The translations under genes were made by a program, and so were the position numbers. From Scleropages formosus (Eukaryota > Chordata > Actinopteri > Osteoglossiformes > Osteoglossidae), in assembly GCF_900964775.1 (NCBI RefSeq), contig NC_041806.1, forward strand, positions 24,455,488-24,519,487: a stretch of DNA of 64,000 nucleotides. The letters run 5' to 3'. This document shows positions 1 to 12,400 of this stretch, piece after piece. The first letter of the stretch is position 1. Each line of letters begins with the position of its first letter. The notes under the pieces were generated by a model. That model had not been told where the DNA came from. It worked only from the letters and a program-made list of their open reading frames with translations, and searched no databases.

Positions 1-459
1 GCTTATGGAAAAAAATAATCAATTAAAATTCATTCAAATACCAAAATAAAAGGTATTTCTCTGCATGACCCTCGCAATGCCAACATATCTATAATATTTG
101 TAACAAAAAATAGCATTCTCAGCTTGTCTTTTAATGCTATTTTTTCATTTATTCATTCATTATGAATAAATGTTTGGTCAATTCAGGGTTAAAAAGTGAA
201 CGTTGAAAAATCATTGCCTACGTCAAGGGTGTGAAACGTACGATCCACATGTGAAATGTATAAATTTTGAGGAAGACGGTGGTTTTTTCCATTGTATGGG
301 GCTCTTATCGTATTGTAATAAGTCTGACTCTGTAATTTATCTGCTTGACTTTCACTTTTGCTGGATAGCCAGGTTTATCCTACAGTCTACTGTACGTTTA
401 GAACAGGAAGGCTTAAAAGAGTCTGTATGTATCTGTCTGTTCTTTGGATAATATTTTAG
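1..459 (+). other. col4a2 intron, no other feature seen
   Basis: This AT-rich sequence ends in a pyrimidine-rich stretch and an AG just before the exon at 460. I see no collagen triplets or other gene in it. Confidence 0.6.
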
Positions 460-3400
460 GGGGACAGGCCAGTTGGACCCAAAGGAGATAAAGGTGTCCC
501 AGGGATTTCTGGTGATCAAGGCTATCCTGGGCCGCAAGGAGAACCAGGTCGGGCGCTGAGTAGCGAGAAAGGACTGTCAGGTGTTCCTGGAGATCCGGGA
601 TTTGATGGTCACAGAGGTGCTCCAGGTCCCCAGGGCCCTCAAGGTTCGTTCATTATTTTTATAACGTGAAGACAAAAATCCATTTATAATTTAACTGGAC
701 TCTTTTGGTCAATAACAACAACCCACTGTCCAATGATCTGGTGTTACTGCTGTACATCACAGCGGTTTGTAACAGCAAACCGCTTCAGTTTTGATGATGT
801 AATGCTTAACAGCAGGTCTTCAACTGGCCCCAGCCTTGCACCGGCAACATGATGGTGCCCGAGGGAATCACTGACTTCCTTTGGCGCTCTGAGTACCATG
901 CTCATGTCATTGTGTGCCTGTGCTTGCACTAACGCTGGTCTTGAATGGCCTTCCTCCCTCCTTCTCCCTCTCTGTCTATCTACCTTGTGTGCTGCTGGAA
1001 GGAGGCTGTGATCTGGAAGGAGATGAAGGACAAAAGGACGTAGCAGGTAGTCACCACCATGTGGGACAAGCTTTCACTGCTGTTATGACATAAGAGCACT
1101 CTGGCATCTTCTGTCTTCACACTGTTTTCTCCTGGCACAGCTTCACTCCTGCTTTATCATAGTGGATGCAAATAGCTTCTGCAGTGGCATCAGCTATTAT
1201 TTGTGTTTAATTCCTCATTGTAAACCTGAAGTCAGGCTTTATGTCACCACCTTGGCCACAAGGTTTTCCATACCGAGTAATGCGATGTAATTGAGGTAAC
1301 AGCCCACCAGCAGAAACTCTAGCGGCTTTCCTGGATGTCACGTTATTACTGGAATGTTTTTGCACTCACAGAGATAAATGGCAAACTGCTTATCAATTAT
1401 GGCCATGCAGTGTGGTAAAACAGTCATTCTGTATCTAGTATATTTAAGAAACTGTACTCATGTGCTATCGCAGGAGAGTGTGAACCAGTGCTAGGGCCAC
1501 CAGGTGAATCTGGACTTCCTGGATCTCCTGGACTGGATGGTTTCCCAGGTAACAGAACTGATAAAATTTCAGTCATCTATCCAGTGTAAATAAAGTATGT
1601 TCTTTAGTGCAAGGACTGGAAATATTAAGATTTCAGAAGAAACTAAAAATTAGTTTTGATACTGATATGGATTTTTTTTTGTCACAGGTCAGCCTGGTCT
1701 TAAAGGAATGCCTGGATTGCCTGGGGAGGAAGGGGCCAAAGGTGAAAGAGGAGAGCAAGGAAATGGAGGGGCACCTGGGGTACCAGGTAAGTTTGGCATC
1801 AAGTAACACTGCAGCACATGAGAAAGCCAATGTTCTCTTGACCCAAGAACCAGCGCATTTGTCACAAACACCTGCAACAAGGGCAGCAGTCAGTGTTTTA
1901 GCAGACTGCAGTTGGTACTGTAAAGTTCTGGGACTGTGATGCTTTCTGTTCCCATTGGCCTCTTATGAAAAACATGATTTCCAAACAGAGGTCAATAAAG
2001 GTGATAATGTGAAATTTTAAATGTCTCCTTATACTGTATGTCTTACAAGTCAGCCTTTTCCTAACCTTTGACCAGGTTTAAACAGCCTCATTCCTCTGCA
2101 GGGTTTGTAGGGCCTCGGGGTGGTGAAGGTGAACCTGGCTTCAAGGGACAGAAAGGTGCGTTCGGTGTCCCAGGTAGGCTAGGCCGAGACGGAGAAGTTG
2201 GACCAAAGGGTCTTCATGGTGAAATTTTTGGAGCATCACCTGGGCCACTTGGAGAACCTGGTCCTCCTGGACTCCAAGGGAGTAAGGGCATCACTGGAGA
2301 CCCTGGACCTCAAGGATACCAAGGTGAGAGACAACATCAGACTGGCTTGTAAAGTCTCAAGGTCATGGCTTTGTTGAAACACCTGTGCTTAGCTTCCATA
2401 GATGTCTCTGGTTTCATATTTCAGTCCACTAGGTGCACTGGAGCAACCAAGGTGTTCTGTGTGATGCACTTTACATCTCATTTTGATCACAGGGAAGGAT
2501 GGCATGCCTGGTATCCTTGGGCCAAAGGGTCAAATGGGTTACCCAGGCTTGCAGGGAGAAGTAGGGAAAATTGGCCCACCAGGACTGTATGGTTTCCCTG
2601 GAGCACCTGGATATAAAGGACCCCCAGGCCCTCAGGGGGTAATGGGTGAATCAGGTGAGATGGATGCTATTGTCTTTATTGTACCTGTTAATGTGTTGTT
2701 TAATGTAGATGGTATCATTATGAAGAGTCCTGCTTTTCTGCTTTCAACAATAAATACAGTAATTTATACTTAGTACATGCCCCTGACATGTAGCAATTTT
2801 TAAACAAAATGCCACACCGTGGGTTGCTTTTGATAGGTTTACCTGGAGAAAGAGGACTTCAGGGTGACCCAGGGCCACCTGGTCCAGTAGGGATGAAGGG
2901 CTCGCCAGGAGAGGTTGGCAGCTGGGGTCCAAAAGGTGGTGATGGGGAATCTGGAGATCCGGGAGAACTGGGAACTGTTGGCTATATTGGTGTTACAGGA
3001 CTCAAAGGTTCGTAACTCCTTTCTTGGAACTCCGCTACTGAAAATACCGAACAATCACAATTGTGTCATGAAGCTACTCCCCGCCAACCCTTTTGATTTT
3101 CCTGCACAGGTGCCAAAGGCTCACATGGCATGACAGGGTTCAAAGGAATGCAAGGCCACAAGGGCCTAACAGGCATTTTAGGGCAAAAAGGCGACATTGG
3201 TTTACCTGGGATCCCCGGAGAGAAAGGACTCATGGGGATGGAGGGTGAGAAAGGTGAGTGAGACGTCTGATACTAATGGGAAGTATTCTAGTTCACTTAC
3301 CAGCATTTGTTTTGTGATTCAGTAAAGTATAAATAAATTTGGCATTTTGAAAAACCCGCTTCCCGGTTGAAGGTCCAACTGTTTGAATGTGTGCGCACAC

Positions 3401-6400
3401 TTCAGGTGATCGAGGACCTCCTGGTCCTCCGGGACAGAAGCCATATATTCCAGTAATATATAAAGCCAAGATGAAGGGGGACAAGGGTGACCATGGGTTC
3501 CCAGGAGACAAGGGCTTCACAGGGCCCAGAGGTAAGAAGCTCCACATCAACTCATGTATTTTTCAAGAAGGTCTGCATAACTGAATAACATATTTTAAGC
3601 ACAGGTCAGGAAAGTCACCGGCTTCATGAAGGTTCTGAGCATTGCACACTGTTACAGTGTGAAACAAGGTGTCTCACACTGTTTCAGCCCGCTGCTGTGT
3701 TTCACAGCCACAACCCTAAAATACTGACAGTGATACTAAGAAGTATTCTGTAGTTTGAGTAGTAGCTTTGCTATGAAGAGTGCAAGTTAGAATAAGTGCT
3801 TCCAAAGTGGTTTCAGTTTGCGAACCAGAGAAGAGATGACACAGGAAATGAGAAACCCCGCACCTTTTTTACGGACCCCAGGCACCAAAGGATCTCAAGG
3901 CATACCTGGCTGGGCCGGTTCTGACGGCATGCCAGGAGACCCCAGCACCGAAAAGGGCGTTCAGGGTACTCCTGGGGCAGAGGGTTTGCCAGGCTCCAAG
4001 GGACTGCCAGGACCACCAGGTTCACCAGGAATCAGAGGTTTTCCCGGTATGCCTGGTCCCAGGGTGAGTAGTGGAGTCACAGGCTTGTGGAACATCTATG
4101 GAAACACAGATCGGGTTTGGGTTGCCTTCACATAACTGCAGCAACTGACTCTTACTTGTTTTTTGGCTTCAGGGGGATAAAGGAACTGTGGGGGCTTATG
4201 GTCCAACAGGGGAACACGGTTTGCAGGGAAGCAAAGGTATGTTGACCAAAGACAAAGATATTTTTAGGGTTTTGGCTTTTTTTTTTCTGAGACAACAGGT
4301 AGTGTAGAAGCTGAAGTCATTACCTTGCTGTTGACAACTTTGGGTTTCAGTCCTTGATCTTGCTCTACACCTCCGTGAACTGCCACCTTACCGTGGTGGA
4401 GGGGTTTGAATGCCTGAATGAGTCCAGGAGCTATGTTGTCTGGGGCTATACGCCCCTGGTAGGGTCTCCCATGGCAGACAGGTCCTGGATGACAGACGAG
4501 ACAAAGTGCGGTTCAAAAACCCCTTATGAAGAAAAAATCAAGGCTTTCGTTTACCCCGCCCTGTATGGGGTCACCGGGGCCCCACCCTGGAGCCAGGCCT
4601 GGGGGGGGGGCTCGCATGCGAGCGCCTGGTGGCCAGGTCTATGCCCACGGGGCCTGGCCGGGCTCAGCCCGAAGCCATGACGTGGAGCCGCTCTTCGGTG
4701 GGCTCACCACCTGCCGGAGAAACCGTAAGGGGCCGGTGCATTGTGATTTGGGCGGTGGTCGGGGCTGAGTGTCCGGCCGACCCAAACCTCGGGCGCCAAC
4801 TCTGGCTTTTGGGACTTGGAATGTCACCTCACTGGCGGGGAAGGAGCCTGAGCTAGTGCAGGAGGTTGAGAGATACCGTCTAGATATAGTCGGGCTCACT
4901 TCCACTCACAGCTTGGGTTCTGGAACCACTCTTCTCGAGCAAGGGTGGACTCTCCACTATTCTGGCGTTGCCCAAGGTGAGAGGCGGCGGGCGGGTGTGG
5001 GCTTATTAATAGCCCCCCAGTTCAGCCGCCATGTGTTGGAGTCTACCCCGGTGAATGAGAGGGTCGTCTCCCTACGCCTTCGGGTCAGGGAACGGTCTCT
5101 CACTGTCGTTTGTGCTTATGTGCCTAGCGGCAGTGTAGAGTACCCGGCCTTTTTAGAGTCCCTGGGGGGCGTGCTGGAAAGCGCTCCCACTGGGGACTCT
5201 GTCGTTCTACTGGGGGACTTCAACGCCCACGTGGGCAGCGACAGTGATACCTGGAGGGGCGTGATTGGGAGGAACGGCCTCCCTGATCTGAACCCGAGCG
5301 GTGAGTTGTTATTGCATTTCTGTGCTAGTCGCGGTTTATCCATAACAAACACCATGTTCATGCATAAGGGTGTCCATCAGCGCACTTGGCACCAGGACAC
5401 CCTAGGTCGGAGGTCGATGATCGACTTTGTAGTCGTTTCCTCTGACCTTCGGCCATATGTCTTGGACACTCGGGTGAAGAGAGGGGCTGAGCTGTCAACT
5501 GATCACCACCTGGTGGTGAGTTGGATTCGATGGCGGGGGAAAAAGCTGGACAGACTTGGCAGGCCCAAATGCATAGTGAGGGTCTGTTGGGAACGTTTGG
5601 CGGAGGCCCCTGTCAGAGAGGTCTTCAACTCCCACCTCCGACAGAGCTTCAACCAGGTCCCGAGGGAGACTGGGGACATTGAGTCCGAATGGACTATGTT
5701 CCACACCTCCATTGTCGGGGCGACGGTTCAGAGCTGCAGCCATAAGGTCTCCGGTGCCTGTCGCGGCGGCAATCCCCGAACACGGTGGTGGACACCGGAA
5801 GTAAGGGATGCCGTCAAGCTGAAGAAGGAGTTCTATCGGGCCTGGCTGGCTCATGGGACTCCTGAAGCAGCTGACAGGTACCGACGGGCCAAACGGAGCG
5901 CGGCTCTGGCAGTCGCCGCGGCAAAAACTCGGGCTTGGGAGGAGTTCGGTGAGGCCATGGAGGAAGACTTTCGGTCGGCCTCAAAGAGATTCTGGCAAAC
6001 CGTCCGGCGACTCAGAGGGGGGAAGCGGTGTTCCACGAACACTGTTTACAGTGGAAGTGGTGCGCTGCTGACCTCAGCTGAGGATGTCCTCGGGCGGTGG
6101 AAGGAGTACTTTGAGGATCTCCTCAATCCCTCCGACACGCCTTCCGTAGAGGAAGCTGAGGCTGGGGACTTGGAGGGGGACTCGTCCATTACCCTGGCTG
6201 AAGTTGCTGAGGTAGTCAAAAAACTCCTCGGTGGCAAGGCTCCGGGGGTGGATGAGATCCGCCCCGAGTTTCTCAAGTCTCTGGATGTTGTGGGGCTGTC
6301 TTGGCTGACACGCCTCTGCAGCATCGCGTGGAGTTCGGGGACGGTGCCTCTGGACTGGCAGACCGGGGTGGTGGTCCCTCTTTTTAAGAAGGGGGACCGG

Positions 6401-9400
6401 AGATTGTGTTCCAACTACAGGGGGATCACACTCCTTAGCCTCCCTGGGAAAGTCTATGCCAGGGTACTGGAAAGGAGAATCCGACCGATAGTCGAACCTC
6501 GGATTCAGGAGGAGCAATGCAGTTTTCGCCCTGGCCGTGGAACACTGGACCAGCTCTATACCCTCACTGGGGTGCTGGAGGGTTCGTGGGAGTTTGCCCA
6601 ACCAGTCCATATGTGTTTTGTGGACCTGGAGAAGGCATTCAACCGTGTCCCTCGTGGCATCCTATGGGGGGTACTCCGGGATTATGGGGTTCGAGGCTCG
6701 TTGCTACGGGCTGTTCGTTCCCTGTATGACCGGAGCAGGAGCTTGGTTCGCATTGCCGGCAGTAAGTCAGACCTGTTCCCGGTGCATGTTGGACTCCGCC
6801 AGGGCTGCCCTTTGTCACCAGTTCTGTTCATTATCTTCATGGACAGAATTTCTAGGTGCAGCCAGGGAACGGAGGGTGTCTGTTTTGGTGGCCGCGAGAT
6901 CTCGTCTCTGCTTTTTGCGGACGATGTGGTCCTGTTGGCTTCATCAATTCAAGACTTGCAGCGTGCACTGGGGAGGTTTGCAGCCGAGTGCGAAGCGGCG
7001 GGGATGAGAATCAGCACCTCCAAATCCGAGGCCATGGTTCTCAGTCGGAAAAAGGTGGATTGCCCCCTCCGGGTTAGGGGGGAGTTGCTCCCTCAAGTGG
7101 AGGAGTTTAAGTATTTCGGGGTCTTGTTCATGAGTGAGGGAAAAATGGAGCGGCAGGTTGACAGACAAATCGGTGCGGCGTCCACAGTAATGCGGTCATT
7201 GTACCGGTCTGTTGTGGTGAAGAGGGAGCTGAGTCGTAACGCGAAGCTCTCAATTTACCGGTCGATCTATGTTCCTACCCTCACTTACGGTCATGAACTC
7301 TGGATCATGACCGAAAGAATGAGATTGCGGATACAAGCGGCAGAAATGAGTTTCCTCCGCAGAGTGGCTGGGCGCACCCTTAGGGATAGGGTGAGGAGCT
7401 CAGTCACCCGGGAGGAGCTCGGAGTAGAGCCGCTGCTCCTCCGCATCGAGAGGAGCCAGTTGAGGTGGCTCGGGCATCTGTTCCGGATGCCTCCTGGATG
7501 CCTCCCTGGGGAGGTGTTCCGGGCATGTCCCACTGGGAGGAGGCCTCGGGGCAGACCCAGGACACGTTGGAGAGACTATGTCTCCCGGCTGGCCTGGGAA
7601 CGCCTTGGGGTTCCCCCAGAGGAACTGGAGGAGGTGTGCGGGGAGAGGGAAGTCTGGAGGACTCTGCTCGGACTGCTGCCCCCACGACCCGGCCCCGGAT
7701 AAAAGCGGAGGAAGATGGATGGATGGATCTTGCTCTAATACCCTTGATTAAAGTGCTTAGGCCGAATTTCTCTAGTAAAAATTACCCAGCTATATAAATG
7801 CTTAAATTATTGTAGGTAGCTTAATATGAAACCTTAACATTGTCCTACGTATAATACGCCGTATAGGTAAATGGTCAATGACAAAGCAATCATCAGGTCA
7901 CTAATTAATTTTTATGACAAGAAATAAGAACGTACTGTTGGAGTGTTATATGATCTGTATCAATAATTTTATTTTAAATATTGAAACTGCTTGGGGGTGC
8001 GGTGACGTAGTGGGTTGGACCGGGTCCTGCTCTCTGGTGGGTCTGGGGTTTGAGTCCCGCTTGGGATGCCTTGTGGCGGACTGGCGTCCCATCCTGGGTG
8101 TGTCCCCTCCCCCAAAAGGCCTTATGCCCTGTGTTGCCGGGTAGGCTCCGGTTCCCTGCGACCCCGTATGGGACAAGTGGTTCAGAAAGTGTGTGTGTGT
8201 GTGTTGAAACTGATATTGACTTGAGCTGTAGTCAATGGTCAGGTACAGAGGTATTTACAGTCTCCTGTGAGCTTAAAATGCCTGAGTATGTGCACTATTA
8301 CAGGTGATCCTGGCACTGTCATGAACATTCCTGGCTTTCCAGGCTTAAGAGGTGAAGATGGCCTATCTGGCCTGCCAGGTGAGTTATTAAAACATGGATT
8401 TGTTGTGCAGTAACTCTTTTTCTGTACAAACCAATACGTAAAACAAATTGTATACTATCCAGTAATTTATGCCATCATGATTGCAACTGTTGCTCGAGTG
8501 TTTCAGAGAGGGACAAGAGACATACAACCATTATGTTTCGCTGGGGTAGGTAGGCTATGTGCTATCAAGTTAAAGTCAACTTCTCCCATGGTTTTCAAAG
8601 TAAGGGACGTTTTAGAAGTGGTGTATCATTAAACTGTAGGAGGAAACCCATGCCAATACGGGGAGAACATGCAGACTCCACACAGTCACCAAGTTTTGAC
8701 CCAGATCAACAGCCTCGGAGCTGTGAGGCACCAGTGCACCATGTACCCTGCTGTACCGCGTTTTGTTTCACTTGTGACCTATTTATCTCAGTGCAGTTGA
8801 TTATTAAGTACAAAACGTTTGGAACTTCCTTTTTATTTTGACATTCAGTTGGATAGTCTGTTGCGAAGATCTCGTTACTGTGCGAAACATTTCCCCATAC
8901 AGGTGCCAAGGGAGAATCTGGCCAGCCAGGAGACCGAGGCAGTGCAGGTTTTGATGGCATCGAGGGCAGGAAAGGGGAGTTGGGAACTCCTGGCTCAGAG
9001 GGAATTCCTGGTAAGACTTTACACCCTATTTGTTCTTATAACCTTCCTATCCCTGCAGTAAGACAGTTCATGTCATTAACGTATTAATATTATTATTTAA
9101 TTTCTTAATACAACTTTACAGGTGGTCCTCAACTTACAACGGGGTTCCATTCTGACCACCTTGTCATAGGTCAACTGTATCATGTCACAAACCCCCTTAT
9201 ACTGTCATGTATAAACTGTAAGGGTATATACAGTAAACACATAACATACATGAACACTATGTTGTACATATAATAGGGTTTTGTTATAGTTTTTATAGAA
9301 GTTTTTTATTACTGTATTTATTTTTTTATAGTATCATTTCATCCTGCACCGTTATTTTCTCTTTCATTTCTTAATCTGTTTTTTTTTTCCACTTTTTCTT

Positions 9401-12400
9401 TTCTACACCACCAGAATACTTGCGTTTCTCTTGTCATCCAATTGTAATTGTAAACTAAAAAAAGTCATTTGAAATGAGTCACAAACAAAACGTTTTTGTG
9501 AATAAAACACAGTCACTGATAGACACAATGAGTCATTAAAAAATATGGGTGCCTTGCAGCAGATGTTCAATCTTAAAATCAAACATTGGGCCTTAAATAA
9601 AATGATAAAGTTGATGAGACAGCCATCATAACTACAGACTGTTATAAATTGCATATGTTGGTAGATGACCCCCTGTATATTACCTAGCTGTGAATTTTAG
9701 CTATGTATACAGCTAAATATTTTAAATATGTTTCATGTATAAAGTACCTTCTTGGATACAAACTAAAGCTTTTCCTCACATTTGCATTTCCTTAACTATT
9801 GTCCTCCCAAAGCTCTTATGTCATGACTACAGACCACAGCGGTATCCTTTCTGGGATTTTTTCAGGCTCTAAAGGAATGAAGGGCTTCCCTGGGAACCAG
9901 GGAGAGAAGGGTTTCCCTGGGTTTCCAGGACAACCTGGGACAGATGGGGCATCAGGCCTTCCTGGACAGAGAGGTGAGAGGCACTAGCTGATGTATAGAA
10001 TGTGTATGGAGAATTACTCTGCATGATTTGCCTGTTGTATTGAGCCAGTGTATGAATGAGCATTCCTCACTCTTGTATTACAAATGAATGTTTTCTTTTT
10101 TGATGGACTAAACTTATCCAGGTGTTATCACACAGCTTGTAGTTTTACATTTCTGTGCAGCTCTGTGAAGTCGCCTACCACCTTTCAATTGTAATTCTGG
10201 TTATTAAAGTTCTACAACAACCCTCACGAACACATACTGAGAGACTAGGATGATTAATTATATGTGACAGCTGCAACAAGTATAATATGACTGCAATGTA
10301 TGTCTTTCCAGGTTTTCCCGGTCTCAAGGGTATTTTTGGGTTGCATGGCTTGAAAGGCCAGAAGGGCATCACTGGAATCCCAGGTAACTTCCTTCAATCT
10401 GGTCATGTCGACAGTATTTGCTCCATTGAAACATGGACCGGCGTTTCTTATTGATATGGCATACAAAAAATAGGATTTTTCACTGTATTTCAGCTGGGTG
10501 CTCGGTACCCCAAGTGAACTTGTCCAGTATATACGAGCTGTTGGTAAATTTAGTCAGACATTCTTCAGTCCTCATTCCATTTTACTGGTTCTTTGGAACA
10601 AAAAAAGTGGGAGAAGAGTCAGTGCAAATAAGATGACTGATGATGTAAAAAACAATGGTTTAAGCTTTTACATACTTTTTCTTGTCAGGATTGGATGTCG
10701 AGGGAGCTTCAGGTTACTCAGGAGTCAAGGGCACGAAAGGAGAATCTGGAATCCCAAATACAGAGACTGGACTTCCAGGACTGCTAGGTGAAAAGGGGCC
10801 TTTAGGAGATTATGGTTAGTATCTATACAGCATCTGCTTGATGTTGCTGCCCAAGTTCAACACAGTGGAGGTGCACCTTTCTCTACCTTCTTTCAGCCTC
10901 ATCTGGGCATTGTCCTGAAGAGCTTTGGATAACACAGCGAGGGGAATGCCTTACGTTTTGTTTTTTACACCCTTCTCAGGTGACCAAGGTCCAGCTGGAC
11001 CCCCAGGATTCCAGGGGGCCCCAGGACCACCGGGTACTGAGGACCAACAGGGCTCCAGTGGTGATTCTGGCTTCCCAGGGCCAAAAGGATATAAGGGTAG
11101 GGATAGTGAACTTGTATTACTTCATTCCTGCTATGGATATGGAGAGTAAATACCAAATTGTATATAGATGTGTATATTCTCTTACATTAACCTGGCCTCA
11201 GTGCACAATGTTACATCGGTTTAGTTCACTAGGCAAAAAAGGCTTTATTAATCAGAGAGATTTGGTAGGTTTTCTTCATTTTAAGGATTGCTGATGTGAC
11301 ATCTTTCTTTGTCTTGCTATACAGGTTTTCCTGGTACACAAGGTTGGCCTGGGATACCATCACCAGTAGGTGCAAAAGGAGAGCGTGGTCTACCTGGACT
11401 GTTTGGGTTGCCAGGTCTGAAAGGCCTCCAGGGAGACCAAGGGCAGCAAGGCATCTCGGGCCCAAGTGGAGTGACTGGGGTCAAAGGTATGATCTAGGAA
11501 TAGTCTCCCTTCCTTGAGTTCACTTGACTCATACGAGTGGTTTAAGTTATAATGACGGTGTGCTGAGTTACAGTCTTAAGCCTACTTTATTGTACAGTCA
11601 TTGAGAGTTACTAACACACACCGGTGTTTGCGATCTCAAGGTGCAAAGGGAGAAATTGGGTACATGGGAGCTCCTGGAAGGTCAGGCCTAAAAGGTGACA
11701 GGGGACCTCAGGGTCCAAAGGGAAACACTGGACTCCCAGGTAGAGTTATCAACTCTGTTTTCATGCCTTCCTATTTCATGCAGCAGTCTGTTAAAGCTAA
11801 ACTAGCTTCATCACAGTACAAAAGCCAATTACATTCATTAGAAAAGACTTGTGTGTGAAGTAGTGTCCATGTTTCCTGGTGCTCAATGTGTCAACTTTTT
11901 CTCTTCGATGGGGCCACCAAGGTGTCCCTGGAGTCCCTGGATCTCCAGGTCCTGTCCCCATACCACCCAGACTGGTTGGTGAGAGGGGTCCACCTGGTCT
12001 TCAAGGGATCCAGGGGCCAAAAGGAAGGCCTGGAGAAAATGGCCCTCAGGGACCACCTGGAGACCCAGGTAAGAGATTTTTTCTCCTGAAATCACACGTT
12101 TATACAGCATACAATTGCTGCACTCTTCATTTTTTTATACTCTTTCCTTCTTTACAACCATATTGTTTTTGTTAAATAAATCAACATTTAAATAGGAAAG
12201 AATGTCCTGAGCACAAAAGAACTTTTTTCATCAAAATATGCTGGATTATCACTTTGTATGAAGAAAGCCAGGCATATACCAGCATTCTGAAGTGCTGCAC
12301 ATGAGCTCAGCCCTACTAGGCAATTTTCTCTCATATGTTCTCTCTCTACACACATTTATTGATTTAGCTGACATGTTTCTCCTCAGTAACTTATAATGTT

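Larger units (their letters stand above)
4290..7900 (+). repeat. tRNA-derived SINE (family B) split by the RTE LINE
   Basis: The SINE head lies in about 4290-4367 and its body in about 7738-7895, with the LINE between. The body matches the other family-B copies: a segment like AGTAAAAATTACCCAGCTAT, then ATAAATG, then TTGTAGGTAGCTTA. The LINE target duplication falls inside the SINE, so the SINE is older. The outer ends are approximate. Confidence 0.7.

Noticed and set aside
6074-6610. A 178-codon antisense frame in the RTE element (236 codons in copy 2)
   Set aside because: It mirrors the codon pattern of the reverse-transcriptase frame on the other strand and has no recognisable protein features.
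4769-7702. A 977-codon open frame that could be taken for a host gene
   Set aside because: It begins at a GTG right after an in-frame TGA and encodes LINE endonuclease and reverse transcriptase inside an element with a target-site duplication and a second genomic copy.
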